Positions 17,019 to 25,871 of a stretch of 64,000 nucleotides of DNA are shown piece by piece (position 1 is the first letter of the stretch; each line of letters begins with the position of its first letter). Position numbers and translations under genes: made by a program. The notes under the pieces were generated by a model. It had not been told where the DNA came from and made no database searches. It worked only from the letters and a program-made list of their open reading frames with translations. Origin of the DNA: Candidatus Dadabacteria bacterium CSP1-2 (lineage in GTDB: Bacteria > Desulfobacterota_D > UBA1144 > Nemesobacterales > CSP1-2); assembly GCA_001443445.1 (NCBI GenBank), contig LDXN01000004.1, positions 1-64,000 of the forward strand, written 5' to 3'.

Positions 17019-18320
17019 ATGAATATTCCAGAGGGACTAAACATTGCTCTAAATTTCGGCCTTCTTGATTCGATATTTTCAAGGCGTTCAAGAAGGTTTG
17101 GTTTAGGAATGGAGATAAAAGATGGAACATTAAGACACAAATCTAGGTTTGAGCCAATACCCCTAACTGAGTTAGAAGAAGCATTCCTAATCTGGGCTGG
17201 AACAGGAATGACTGGGCTATCGCTCGGTGACCTACCGAGAACCGGAATCTCTTGGCTCTTTCAGTGGACTGGACGTAGTTGGCCCTGTTCATGCAACTCG
17301 CATTCAACAGAGCTCTTCTATACAAATGACAAAGGAGTATATATGGTAAAACTCTTTAACCTCATGCCTGAGCAGGGTGAGACAGCGATTTTTTCAGGCA
17401 AATCAGAGGAGGAAAAACTAGATAAAATACTTCGTCTCTTTAGAAAGAGTTTGATTAAGCTTCAGGATGGAAGGGCGGATTTGCCAAAAGGCGAGCCTGG
17501 GCTTTTCGATTTCAATGTATGGAACACCAATAAGCCTGGGACTACTTTTTTCATTCCTGTTACAAACATAACGGTTGAATACATGGTTCTTCTTTTTATC
17601 TACTTCGGCTCAAAATATGGGTTCAATATAATAGATGAGTTGAACGGTGGAAGGTCATGCGGTCTAGATAAATGGATTGAGAAGGGTTATATAAGAAACG
17701 ATGTAAGATTGTCTCTTTTTGATCTTGAATTACGGGTTCTTACAACACTAAATGTTGAGCAGGCTTTTATCTGCCAAAATATGAATCTTGCCCTTCAGGC
17801 GCTTGGACTAGGTGGATGGGCTTTTACAGGACTTCTTCCGCATTATGCTTTGGGTGTGGACCCTGCTTACAAGGGATTGGGTTTCAGATTCATAAAACCT
17901 GAAAAAAGTCTAAGGAGCATGCTGAGTCCGGTTCCAGTAGGGCGTGACGGCGTTTTTGAAGCGCTCTGTCCGCCATATGTAAAGGATATGAGCGAAGCTG
18001 TAGATAAATTTCTCAAAATGAGAGGGGATTTCTGGAAAGAGGGAAATCCATATCCTTACCAGGATCCACAGGGAGTGCTTCAGGATGAATACCATCCCTC
18101 GGAGGTGAGAATACAGATTGTAAAGGATTTCTGCACCTATGTTTATGAAAACTATGGAAGATTCCCTGCCTTTCTTGATCCTATGTTTGCAAGATTAGTT
18201 TTTCAGGCTCATCATCTTGATCTGGAATTCTATGACAAGCATTACACGGAAGGAGCATATACAGAGGTTCATAGAAATCACTTTAAACTCTGGCACCCGG
18301 AGCTTGCGGAACAAAGTTAG
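17019..18320 (+). CDS. Nitroreductase-fold-like protein, function unknown
   Basis: I do not recognise a specific family. Two segments recall nitroreductase or SagB-type flavin oxidoreductases: SRRSRRFGLGMEI with ELEEAFLIWAGTGMTG near the N-terminus, and EQAFICQNMNLALQALGLGGW at about residue 247. At 433 residues it is about twice the size of classical nitroreductases, with a long middle section rich in aromatic residues and a C-terminal part (about 320-430) I cannot place. There are no membrane helices or signal. It is the divergent neighbour of the porin operon and has two palindromes in its promoter, so tight regulation is likely. An FMN-dependent redox role is inference. Confidence 0.5.
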   Translation: MNIPEGLNIALNFGLLDSIFSRRSRRFGLGMEIKDGTLRHKSRFEPIPLTELEEAFLIWAGTGMTGLSLGDLPRTGISWLFQWTGRSWPCSCNSHSTELFYTNDKGVYMVKLFNLMPEQGETAIFSGKSEEEKLDKILRLFRKSLIKLQDGRADLPKGEPGLFDFNVWNTNKPGTTFFIPVTNITVEYMVLLFIYFGSKYGFNIIDELNGGRSCGLDKWIEKGYIRNDVRLSLFDLELRVLTTLNVEQAFICQNMNLALQALGLGGWAFTGLLPHYALGVDPAYKGLGFRFIKPEKSLRSMLSPVPVGRDGVFEALCPPYVKDMSEAVDKFLKMRGDFWKEGNPYPYQDPQGVLQDEYHPSEVRIQIVKDFCTYVYENYGRFPAFLDPMFARLVFQAHHLDLEFYDKHYTEGAYTEVHRNHFKLWHPELAEQS

Positions 18321-18407
18321 CCACAGAGACCACAGAGGATATTGAGAAAAGATTTAAATAAATTTTTGTTTTTTCCTCTCTCCGTGTTCTCTGTGTCCTC
18401 TGTGGCT
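18320..18407. repeat. Inverted repeat GCCACAGAGA...TCTCTGTGTCCTCTGTGGC
   Basis: Left arm GCCACAGAGACCACAGAGGA starts on the stop codon of the preceding gene; the right arm TCTCTGTGTCCTCTGTGGC ends at 18406. This 'cacagag' palindrome with an AT-rich loop is a commonly dispersed intergenic repeat type and may also terminate transcription. Confidence 0.7.
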
Positions 18408-18443
18408 TAATTCAAAGTCGTCACCGTTGTGTAGGTTACCAAC

Positions 18444-18749
18444 ATGAAAATACACTACAAGCGTCTTAAGACAAAGAGCGGGGGAGAGCAAGATGTTCTC
18501 TATGTTCCTGATAGGTGTGTCATTCTCCATAATCTGGATCTAGATACATATCTTTATAGTCCTAAGGAAGATTGGCTTAGAAAGTACGGAAAGGTCAAGG
18601 GAAAAGTAGAGAGCGAAATAGAAGTAGATGAAACCGAGATTAAAAAACTAATAGATATCGGAGAGATCTACATTGATCCTAGGGGTAGGATTCATGACAT
18701 AGATGATATGGGATTCCGAGAGTTATTTAATTCTTTGATACCGAGGTAG
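18444..18749 (+). CDS. Hypothetical small acidic/basic protein
   Basis: I do not recognise this 101-residue protein. It lacks membrane segments, cysteine motifs and a signal peptide. It opens MKIHYKRLKTKSGGEQDVLY and has an acidic middle (EVDETEIKKLIDIGEIYIDP) with alternating charge. The codon use looks like that of its neighbours. The start is supported only by its position after the palindrome; I see no strong ribosome-binding site. It could be a real conserved small gene, but function is unknown. Confidence 0.45.
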   Translation: MKIHYKRLKTKSGGEQDVLYVPDRCVILHNLDLDTYLYSPKEDWLRKYGKVKGKVESEIEVDETEIKKLIDIGEIYIDPRGRIHDIDDMGFRELFNSLIPR

Positions 18750-18880
18750 TTTCTTAAACTCAATTATCCCAAATAATGCGTTAAGAAGATAGCAAGGATG
18801 AAAGATATCCCCTCTTTCCTTGAACTTATAGGCACAAGCGTGTATAAAGTAAAGGAAATTAACAATACCAGGAGGTAGTA

Positions 18881-19300
18881 ATGACTGTTCCAGTCTGGGT
18901 ACTTCTAGGGTTTGCATTTTGGACCCTAATTACTTTGCTGGGCAGCGTCGGAGTCTACCGCTGGGGCAGAATCCTCACGGGACGTGCCGGGCTCAACGAA
19001 TTTCCGGCGGATGTTCCACACGGGAGCGACTGGTACCGTCGTGCGATGCGTGCCCACGCAAATTGCGTCGAGAATCTGCCCGTGTACGCTGCGATCGTAG
19101 TCGCAATCATAGCGAGCGGCGTTCAAAGCAAAACCCTCGATGTCCTTGCCATTATTCTACTTGTAGCACGAGTATTTCAGACGATTACTCACATCGCATT
19201 TGAACCGACTAACACCATGGTCGGAGTCCGGTTCGCCTTCTATTTCACTCAACTCGTCTGCTTGTTTTGGATGGGTATCACCGTTGCAATTCTAGCATGA
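18881..19300 (+). CDS. MAPEG-family membrane protein
   Basis: The 139-residue protein has four membrane helices and the MAPEG signature RAHANCVENLPVYAAIVV (membrane-associated proteins in eicosanoid and glutathione metabolism). Some eukaryotic members are glutathione transferases or peroxidases; bacterial ones are mostly untested. The base composition is clearly richer in G+C (GTC, CGT, GCG codons) than the flanking genes, which suggests recent transfer. CAGGAGG precedes the ATG. Confidence 0.85.
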   Translation: MTVPVWVLLGFAFWTLITLLGSVGVYRWGRILTGRAGLNEFPADVPHGSDWYRRAMRAHANCVENLPVYAAIVVAIIASGVQSKTLDVLAIILLVARVFQTITHIAFEPTNTMVGVRFAFYFTQLVCLFWMGITVAILA

Positions 19301-19407
19301 AATTACTAGTTCGACTTATGGCTTAAAAAATTAATTAAAAACTTAATAGGCATGAATGTTGCTTATTTTTATTTCTAACCCTATAACTTAAAAGGAGGTG
19401 AGTTACA

Positions 19408-19962
19408 GTGTCAGTAGAAACTTTAAAGACTTTCGAAAATGAATCAGACAGTAAAGCTCTTGCAGAAAAGCTAAAGCAAATTGTTGAAAAACTTCAAAAG
19501 GTGTCCCAAGAGCCGGCTATTAGGGAGTTTAGAGCAGACACAGAGCTAGTTAAAGGCTATTTAACAAAGGCTCAAATTCGTCAATTCACTCTTGATATAG
19601 ACGAAAAGCCTGGGCTTGGAGGTACGGACAAGGGACCCAATCCACTAGAAGTAGTACTTGCTGCTCTAGGAACCTGTCATGAGATAGTGTATGCCATGTA
19701 TGCAGCCGGTTTGGGGATTCCATTAGATTCAATAAAGATAAATGTGAAGGGACGCATTGATGCAAGAGGGTTTTTCAATGTTGCTCAAGTACCATCTGGC
19801 TTTCTTGAAGTTGATTACGAAGTGGATATAAGAAGCCCTACTGACCGCAGTAAGATAAAAGAGTTAGTGGATGTGGTGAACACTCATTGTCCTCTACTGG
19901 ATACATTGCAAAGGCCGATTAATGTTAATGGTAGCGTACGCCTTAACGACGAGCTGCTTTAG
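19408..19962 (+). CDS. OsmC/Ohr-family peroxiredoxin-like protein
   Basis: The 184-residue protein matches the OsmC fold, with NPLEVVLAALGTCHEIVYAMYA and VNTHCPLLDTL providing the two cysteines that reduce organic hydroperoxides. An N-terminal charged helix of about 40 residues precedes the domain. The start could be GTG 19408 (AAAGGAGGTGAG is upstream). It follows the MAPEG gene by about 100 bases and may belong to a peroxide or stress group, but no operator is evident. Confidence 0.85.
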   Translation: MSVETLKTFENESDSKALAEKLKQIVEKLQKVSQEPAIREFRADTELVKGYLTKAQIRQFTLDIDEKPGLGGTDKGPNPLEVVLAALGTCHEIVYAMYAAGLGIPLDSIKINVKGRIDARGFFNVAQVPSGFLEVDYEVDIRSPTDRSKIKELVDVVNTHCPLLDTLQRPINVNGSVRLNDELL

Positions 19963-20103
19963 TGTCTGAATTTGAGTCAGACATCATTACGACTTCAAGA
20001 GATTTGGATTTTTCTTGAAGGGATTCCCTTCTTTTGGTTATCCTCCTATATTAAACCTAAATACGGGAGCAATTCTTGAAAAGAATATAGGAACAAAAAA
20101 AAT

Positions 20104-20637
20104 ATGGGTTTTACAAAAAAGAATATCCTTATAACAGGACTACCAGGTGTTGGCAAGACAACTCTTATCAAAAAACTCTCTGTTAAGCTAAGAGATTTCA
20201 ATCCAGTTGGTTTTTACACGGAAGAGATCAGAGAAAAAGGTATTAGAAAAGGGTTTGAGCTTATGAGCCTTGATGGAAGAAAAGGGCTTCTATCTCATGT
20301 AGACATAAAAAGCCCTTACACAGTTGGTAAATACAAGGTTGACATCAAGGGGTTTGAAGAATTTCTTGACTCTATACCGTTTTTTGAAGATACAGTTAGT
20401 CTCATCATTATTGATGAGATTGGGAAGATGGAGTGTTTATCTGAAAAATTTAAAAAACTCTTAAAAGAGATTTTAGATTCCGAGAAAGCGCTAGTTGCAA
20501 CAATAGCCATAAAGGGTGGCGGACTTATCGAAGAGATAAAGAAAAGAGATGATATAAAGCTTTTCGAAATATCACAAAATAATAGAGAGTCCTTATTATT
20601 TGAAATTTTAAGTAATGTAAAAAGATTATTAACTTAA
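20104..20637 (+). CDS. THEP1-type nucleoside-triphosphatase (DUF265)
   Basis: The 177-residue protein has Walker A GLPGVGKTTLIKKL at the N-terminus and Walker B LIIIDEIGKMECLSEKFK, with the family text PVGFYTEEIREKGIRKGFEL between them. These small P-loop NTPases (THEP1/KGGVGR-like) hydrolyse ATP/GTP, but their cellular role is unclear. It stands alone between OsmC and a minus-strand gene. Confidence 0.85.
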   Translation: MGFTKKNILITGLPGVGKTTLIKKLSVKLRDFNPVGFYTEEIREKGIRKGFELMSLDGRKGLLSHVDIKSPYTVGKYKVDIKGFEEFLDSIPFFEDTVSLIIIDEIGKMECLSEKFKKLLKEILDSEKALVATIAIKGGGLIEEIKKRDDIKLFEISQNNRESLLFEILSNVKRLLT

Positions 20638-20723
20638 ACTCACAACCTTCTGGAATGGTTTCGTGCTAGTTCAATTAAATTAGATATAACGAATCGGTCA
20701 GTTTGAAGTTGATCAGGCGTATT

Positions 20724-21188
20724 TCAGGCATGTATAGCATACATATCTGGATTTTGTAATCTCATTGCCCGAAGCCGCTTCTCGATAATATTAGCAAATC
20801 GCTTCATAAGTTCATAGCCAAGGTGGTGGTCTTTCTCACATTTTGTACGAAGGAATTTCCCATCTAAGGCAATGGCTTGTGTTGGTGCGACAGCCCTGGC
20901 GTCGAAATGCCAGCGGTATGGCGGAAAAAGCCACGACCAACCAAGCACATCTCCTTCTCCAATTACCTGAATTATAATAGGCTCACGTCCAGGTACGAGC
21001 ACTACTTCAAGCGCCACTCTACCCTCACGAATTATATAAAACTGATCGGCTTCCTCTCCCTCACGGAAGATAAGATCTCCAGAATTAAAGTGCACATCGG
21101 ATGCACAATCTACTATCAGTTGAAGGTAGCGTTTATCAAGCCCCTTAAAAAGTGGGTGTTTTGAAAGTATAGTTTTGAGCCCTCTCAT
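20724..21188 (-). CDS. Stand-alone cyclic-nucleotide-binding domain protein
   Basis: The 154-residue protein is a CRP-type cNMP-binding barrel with GDLIFREGEEADQFYIIREGRVALEVV and GEGDVLGWSW, but it has no C-terminal helix-turn-helix (it ends AMRLQNPDMYAIHA after the dimerisation-like helix). It cannot be a classical CRP transcription factor and may act as a binding adaptor or partner of another protein. The canonical Arg of the phosphate cassette (usually RxA) is present as DARAVAPT. A class III cyclase is encoded 6 kb upstream and could supply the ligand; this link is inference. Confidence 0.78.
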   Translation of the reverse strand: MRGLKTILSKHPLFKGLDKRYLQLIVDCASDVHFNSGDLIFREGEEADQFYIIREGRVALEVVLVPGREPIIIQVIGEGDVLGWSWLFPPYRWHFDARAVAPTQAIALDGKFLRTKCEKDHHLGYELMKRFANIIEKRLRAMRLQNPDMYAIHA

Positions 21189-21309
21189 AATTCTCTCCTT
21201 TGTTGAGACAGCAGCAATAGCATCGCTATGAGTTTCGGACTCTCGATGAAGGCTCTATCTCAACTTATTAAAAGATGCCTGTAATATTATCCCAATTTCT
21301 AGATAACTT

Positions 21310-21324
21310 ATATAATGATTATCA
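21310..21324. promoter_or_regulatory. Possible Fur box between cNMP-binding gene and ogt
   Basis: ATATAAT-G-ATTATCA is a 7-1-7 repeat close to the classical Fur consensus (TGATAATGATTATCA); 5 of 7 arm pairs match. It could serve either divergent gene. Evidence is by eye. Confidence 0.35.
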
Positions 21325-21396
21325 CGTTAACAATAGTCAACAAAATCATTGGGTAAAAATAAAAGATTTGTTTCTTGACAACATAGGGCAGGTTCT

Positions 21397-21915
21397 GTGA
21401 CAATAATCTATAACAGATGCTCAATGAATCCATCTAATTTTTCTTACTGTAATTGTATTCTAGGTGCTATCTATGTCATAAGCACACCTAAAGGAATCTC
21501 GAGAATTATATTTGGGAAGGATCGATTTAAGGAATTTATCGGGAACCTGAATGGAGTCAAGCTAACAGAGGGTGGCGAAGCAGAAAAATCGGTGAGAGAG
21601 GTTCGCCTTTATCTTGAAGGCAAGTTAAAGGAGTTTCAATCGAAGGTAGATTTATCTTCCGGAACTTCATTTCAAAGGTCTGTCTGGAGGGAGCTTTTAA
21701 AGATTCCTTATGGAAAAGTAAAGACTTATAGTGAAATTGCAAGGAAAATTGGAAATCCTCGTGCTGCAAGAGCAGTGGGCAATGCAGTTGGTGCTAATCC
21801 AATTCCCATAATTGTTCCATGTCATAGAGTAGTTGCAACAAACGGGTTTGGTGGATATTCTTGCGGGATCGAAATCAAGAAAAAACTTCTTCATATTGAA
21901 GGAGCCCTCTCTTAA
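21397..21915 (+). CDS. ogt: Methylated-DNA--protein-cysteine methyltransferase
   Basis: Ogt removes O6-alkyl groups from guanine by transferring them to its active-site Cys. The 172-residue protein carries the signature IPIIVPCHRVVATNGFGGYS (PCHRV active site) and the DNA-binding IPYGKVKTYSEIARKIGNPRAARAVG. GTG 21397 and ATG 21424 are both possible starts; the longer form gives a slightly extended N-terminus. The stop abuts the GTG of pgpA, so the two are coupled. Confidence 0.93.
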   Translation: MTIIYNRCSMNPSNFSYCNCILGAIYVISTPKGISRIIFGKDRFKEFIGNLNGVKLTEGGEAEKSVREVRLYLEGKLKEFQSKVDLSSGTSFQRSVWRELLKIPYGKVKTYSEIARKIGNPRAARAVGNAVGANPIPIIVPCHRVVATNGFGGYSCGIEIKKKLLHIEGALS

Positions 21916-22368
21916 GTGGGAAAATGGCTTACTCAGTTTTTTGCGAGCTTTTTTTATCTGGGATATTCGCCGATTGCGCCAGGGACGGCGGGGACAGTTG
22001 GTGGAGTAATACTTTTCTATTTGTTATCTAACCTTTCTCTATATATCTATATTTCGTTTCTTCTTGGGTTTATAATCTTCTCTGTATGGGTTTCAAATAA
22101 GGCATCGTGTATATTTGGGGTAACTGACCCAAAGCAGGTGGTGGTTGATGAGGTTTGTGGATATTTAGTAACAATGTTTCTCATTACACCAAGCTTGCGA
22201 AATATAATTTTGGGTTTTTTTCTCTTTAGATTATTAGATATTGTAAAACCTCCCCCAGTAAGAAGCTCAGAACGCTTACCAGGCGGGTTTGGAATAGTGA
22301 CAGATGACGTTGTAGCTGGGATTTACGCAAATATTATAATGCAGGTTATTACAAGGGTGATTGGATAA
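21916..22368 (+). CDS. pgpA: Phosphatidylglycerophosphatase A
   Basis: PgpA dephosphorylates phosphatidylglycerophosphate in membrane lipid synthesis. The 150-residue membrane protein has the signature SPIAPGTAGTVGG and the acidic DPKQVVVDEVCGYLV and RSSERLPGGFGIVTDDVVAGI blocks. GTG 21916 is the start, contiguous with the ogt stop. A 29-bp palindrome follows the stop by 4 bases. Confidence 0.92.
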   Translation: MGKWLTQFFASFFYLGYSPIAPGTAGTVGGVILFYLLSNLSLYIYISFLLGFIIFSVWVSNKASCIFGVTDPKQVVVDEVCGYLVTMFLITPSLRNIILGFFLFRLLDIVKPPPVRSSERLPGGFGIVTDDVVAGIYANIIMQVITRVIG

Positions 22369-22372
22369 TAAT

Positions 22373-22401
22373 GTAGAGACGACCCGCCGGGTCGTCTCTA
22401 C
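22373..22401. terminator. 29-bp perfect hairpin between pgpA and cinA
   Basis: GTAGAGACGACCC-GCC-GGGTCGTCTCTAC is a perfect 13-bp stem with a 3-base loop. It lacks a following T-run, so it is not a textbook terminator and may rather be a dispersed GTAGAGACG-type palindrome that blocks readthrough. It ends 8 bases before the cinA ATG and would obscure the ribosome-binding site. Confidence 0.6.
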
Positions 22402-22409
22402 TCAGTTAG

Positions 22410-23651
22410 ATGAAGATCGAAATCATAACAACAGGCGATGAGATAATGAGCGGCGTGACGCTTGATACTAATTTTCACTGGGCAGCGGAGAAGCTAATGA
22501 GTCTCGGTTTTGATCTTAGGTTCCATACAAGTGTTGGCGATGATGAAGAAGCCATAATAGAAGCTCTAAGAACTGCTAAGAGAAGATCACAGGCAGTAAT
22601 TGTCTCTGGCGGGCTTGGACCTACACCCGATGATCTAACAGCCGAGGTCGCCTCTCGATTCTTCGGAATTCCCCTTGAGCTGAATGACGATGCTCTTCAG
22701 ATGATAGAGGAGAGATTTAAGGAACAGGGAAGAAAGTTGTTGGAAATAAACAAGAAGCAGGCTTACATGCCCAAAGGATCACAAATCCTTAAAAACTTCT
22801 GGGGTACTGCTCCTGGGTTTCAATGTGAAAAGGATAGTGTAGTTTTTTTCTTCCTACCTGGAGTTCCAAAAGAGTTCAAGGCTATGCTTGAGGAGTATGT
22901 AATTCCGGAGCTAGATAAGAGGACTTTAGGACGGAATAAATTTAAAAGCCGAATGGTAAAAACGTCTGGATTAAGGGAATCTGAGGTTGCAGAAAGGCTT
23001 AAAGGTATAGAAAGGGAGGGTGTAAAAATAGGATATAGACCCAATTTCCCAGAGATTCATATAAGGGTATCTGGTTATGGTGATACAGAAGAAAAAGCTG
23101 AGAAGATGGTCTCAGAAGTTATAGAAGACATTGTTTTTAGGCTTGGTGAGTATGTTTTTTCTACTGAAGGGGAGACACTTGAGGAGGTTGTTGGGAAACT
23201 CCTTTCCCGAAATAGGCTCACCCTTGCGCTTGCTGAGTCCTGCACCGGCGGGCTTGTTGCACATAGGGTTACAAACGTTTCAGGAAGCTCTAATTATTTT
23301 GAAAGAGGTATAGTCTCTTACAGTAACGAATCCAAGGTAGAGGTACTGGGAGTACCAAAAGAATTAATCGAGTCTTTCGGGGCAGTTAGTAAAGAGGTAG
23401 TTGAGGCGATGGCTGAAGGAGTCAGAAAGTTAGCAAAAGCAGATATAGGCGTTTCAATATCCGGTATTGCAGGGCCAACGGGGGGTACACCAACCAAACC
23501 TGTAGGTACTGTTTTCATCGGGATTTCTCATGAGAAAAAGGGAACAAGCTCTCAAAGATTTCAGTTTAAGGGCACAAGGGAGGAAATAAAGTTAATCGCT
23601 TCAGAGGTTGTACTTGATCGGATTAGGAAATTTGTTTTAAATAATGTATAA
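22410..23651 (+). CDS. cinA: CinA-family nicotinamide mononucleotide deamidase / competence-damage protein
   Basis: The 413-residue protein has the full two-domain form: an N-terminal molybdopterin-binding-like domain (about 1-170, SGGLGPTPDDLTAE) and a C-terminal CinA/PncC domain (about 255-410, LALAESCTGGLVAHRVTNVSG and SISGIAGPTGG). The C-terminal part deamidates NMN and the N-terminal part is an ADP-ribose-type pyrophosphatase in studied members. It is encoded 26 bases upstream of recA, a neighbourhood known from many bacteria. Confidence 0.95.
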   Translation: MKIEIITTGDEIMSGVTLDTNFHWAAEKLMSLGFDLRFHTSVGDDEEAIIEALRTAKRRSQAVIVSGGLGPTPDDLTAEVASRFFGIPLELNDDALQMIEERFKEQGRKLLEINKKQAYMPKGSQILKNFWGTAPGFQCEKDSVVFFFLPGVPKEFKAMLEEYVIPELDKRTLGRNKFKSRMVKTSGLRESEVAERLKGIEREGVKIGYRPNFPEIHIRVSGYGDTEEKAEKMVSEVIEDIVFRLGEYVFSTEGETLEEVVGKLLSRNRLTLALAESCTGGLVAHRVTNVSGSSNYFERGIVSYSNESKVEVLGVPKELIESFGAVSKEVVEAMAEGVRKLAKADIGVSISGIAGPTGGTPTKPVGTVFIGISHEKKGTSSQRFQFKGTREEIKLIASEVVLDRIRKFVLNNV

Positions 23652-23677
23652 TTCATTAATTCAGGAAACATAAAGAC

Positions 23678-24697
23678 ATGTCAAAAGAGTCTCAATCTAA
23701 AGAGGTAAACAAGGAAAAAGCGATAGAGCTTGCTTTATCTTCTATTGAGAAGCAGTTTGGAAAGGGCGCTATAATGCGCCTTGGTGCGGATGCCCAAATC
23801 CCTGAGCTTTCCGTAGTTAATACAGGTTCCATAGGATTGGATATTGCCCTTGGTGTTGGTGGGCTTCCAAGGGGAAGGATTGTGGAAATCTATGGATCTG
23901 AGGCTTCTGGTAAAACTACACTTGCCCTTCACGCCATAGCCGAGGCACAAAAACTAGGTGGGATTGTCGCATTTATTGATGCTGAGCATGCTCTTGACAT
24001 AAATTATGCTCAAAAGCTCGGTGTAAGAGTGGATGACCTTCTTATATCACAACCCGATTTCGGTGAACAGGCGCTTGAGATTGTTGACACCCTTGTAAGA
24101 AGTGGCGCCGTGGACGTGATAGTTCTTGATTCAGTTGCAGCATTAACACCAAAGGCAGAGATTGAGGGCGAAATGGGAGACGCCCATGTCGGACTTCAGG
24201 CAAGGCTTATGTCACAGGCTTTAAGAAAGATCACGGCTACAGTGAGCAAATCAAAAACAATCGTAATTTTTGTAAACCAGACGCGAATGAAGATCGGTGT
24301 TCCTTCTTATATGAATCCAGAAACAACTAGTGGTGGGACGGCATTAAAGTTTTATGCCTCAGTGAGAATTGATATAAGAAGAATCGGCTCTGTAAAAGAG
24401 GGGGAGGAGATTTCGGGAAACAGGGTAAGGGCAAAGGTTGTAAAAAATAAGGTCTCTCCTCCTTTTAGGGAAGCAGAGTTTGATATTCTTTTTGGCATTG
24501 GGATTTCCCAAGAGGGTGAGGCAATTGATATCGGTTCCAATTCAAAAATAATTGAAAAAAGTGGGACTTGGTTCTCGTATAAAGGGGAAAGGCTTGGTCA
24601 GGGAAGAGAAAATAGTAGATTATTTTTAAAGGAACACCCTGAGATTATGGAGAGAATTAAAGAAGAGATTCTATCGAAATATGCATTACATAGTTAA
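23678..24697 (+). CDS. recA: Recombinase A
   Basis: RecA drives strand exchange and triggers LexA/UmuD self-cleavage. The 339-residue sequence has Walker [16 protein letters not shown], Walker [13 protein letters not shown], the L2-region text [17 protein letters not shown], and the usual N- and C-terminal ends. It follows cinA by 26 bases and precedes pilT. I found no LexA-like palindrome in the short gap upstream, so an SOS promoter may lie further upstream. UmuD of the island at 47 kb would depend on it. Confidence 0.98.
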   Translation: MSKESQSKEVNKEKAIELALSSIEKQFGKGAIMRLGADAQIPELSVVNTGSIGLDIALGVGGLPRGRIVEIYGSEASGKTTLALHAIAEAQKLGGIVAFIDAEHALDINYAQKLGVRVDDLLISQPDFGEQALEIVDTLVRSGAVDVIVLDSVAALTPKAEIEGEMGDAHVGLQARLMSQALRKITATVSKSKTIVIFVNQTRMKIGVPSYMNPETTSGGTALKFYASVRIDIRRIGSVKEGEEISGNRVRAKVVKNKVSPPFREAEFDILFGIGISQEGEAIDIGSNSKIIEKSGTWFSYKGERLGQGRENSRLFLKEHPEIMERIKEEILSKYALHS

Positions 24698-24716
24698 TAA
24701 CATTTGAGAGGTGATC

Positions 24717-25871
24717 ATGGCTGAAAATGAGATAGATGGACTTCTTAAAGCGGCTCTAAGGGCAGATGCTACTGATATACATCTTAAGGTAGGAAGCCCT
24801 CCGGCTTTTCGTATTGACGGGACAATAGTATTTATAAAAGAAGCGCCTAGCTTTACTAAGGAGGACCTGGAAAGATTGGCCTACTCTGTGATGAATAAAT
24901 GGCAGAGAGAGAAATATGAAAAAACCTTTGAGATGGATCTTGCATATGATATAGAAGGTCTGTCACGGTTCAGGATTAATGTCTTTCAGCAACAGGGAAC
25001 AATAGCTATGGCTATAAGGGCGATTCCTTTCGAGATCCTGAATTTTTCTGAGTTAAATCTACCGCCTATTCTTGAGAAGATTTCTCTGGAGGAGCGCGGG
25101 TTAATAATTGCAACTGGAACGACGAGTAGCGGTAAATCTACAACCCTTGCCGCAATCATTGATTGTATAAACTCGACTCGAGCTAGGCATATAATCACGA
25201 TTGAAGATCCCCTTGAATACGTACACCGTGACAAAAAGAGCATTATACAACAGCGAGAAGTTGATATTGATACACTTTCATTCACAAACGCTTTAAGGTC
25301 TGCAATGAGGGAAGATCCAAATGTGATTCTTGTCGGTGAAATGCGCGATCTTGAAACAATGGAAATCGCTATGGCTGCTGCTGAAACTGGGCATCTGGTT
25401 CTTACAACACTCCATACTCTGGATGCGCAAGAGGCGATTAACCGAATACTCACCATATTCCCGCCTAATCAGCATAATCAAATTCGCTACCAACTTTCTC
25501 AGATCTTAAAGGCGATAATTTCTCAGAGACTAATGCCTATATCAGATGGAAAGGGTAGGGTTCCTGCAGTTGAGGTGCTGATTGCTACAGCAAGGATTAG
25601 AGAATGTATCGCGGATCCAACAAAGACAGCGGAAATACGAACTGCTATTGAAGAGGGATATCTGCATTATGGGATGCAGACCTTCGATCAATGCTTGTTT
25701 GATTTTTATAAAAAAGGCATGATCACTTATGACGAGCTCATGAGACAGGCAACGAATAAAGATGACCTTGCGCTCAAGGTAAGTGGTATCACTTCGGGAG
25801 CGGATGCGATGGCAGAGGATATTGATCGTCGTGGAAAAGAAAGGGCAAAACATGAAGGTATTAGGAATTGA
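24717..25871 (+). CDS. pilT: Type IV pilus retraction ATPase
   Basis: PilT powers pilus retraction for twitching motility and DNA uptake. The protein has DATDIHLKVGSPPAFRIDG at the N-terminus, Walker A GTTSSGKSTTLAAII, the Asp box IEDPLEYVH, Walker B VGEMRDLETM and His box TTLHTLDA. ATG 24717 is preferred to GTG 24711 because GAGAGG lies 5-10 bases upstream. At about 384 residues the length fits. The 3' end overlaps tsaB by 20 bases. Confidence 0.95.
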   Translation: MAENEIDGLLKAALRADATDIHLKVGSPPAFRIDGTIVFIKEAPSFTKEDLERLAYSVMNKWQREKYEKTFEMDLAYDIEGLSRFRINVFQQQGTIAMAIRAIPFEILNFSELNLPPILEKISLEERGLIIATGTTSSGKSTTLAAIIDCINSTRARHIITIEDPLEYVHRDKKSIIQQREVDIDTLSFTNALRSAMREDPNVILVGEMRDLETMEIAMAAAETGHLVLTTLHTLDAQEAINRILTIFPPNQHNQIRYQLSQILKAIISQRLMPISDGKGRVPAVEVLIATARIRECIADPTKTAEIRTAIEEGYLHYGMQTFDQCLFDFYKKGMITYDELMRQATNKDDLALKVSGITSGADAMAEDIDRRGKERAKHEGIRN

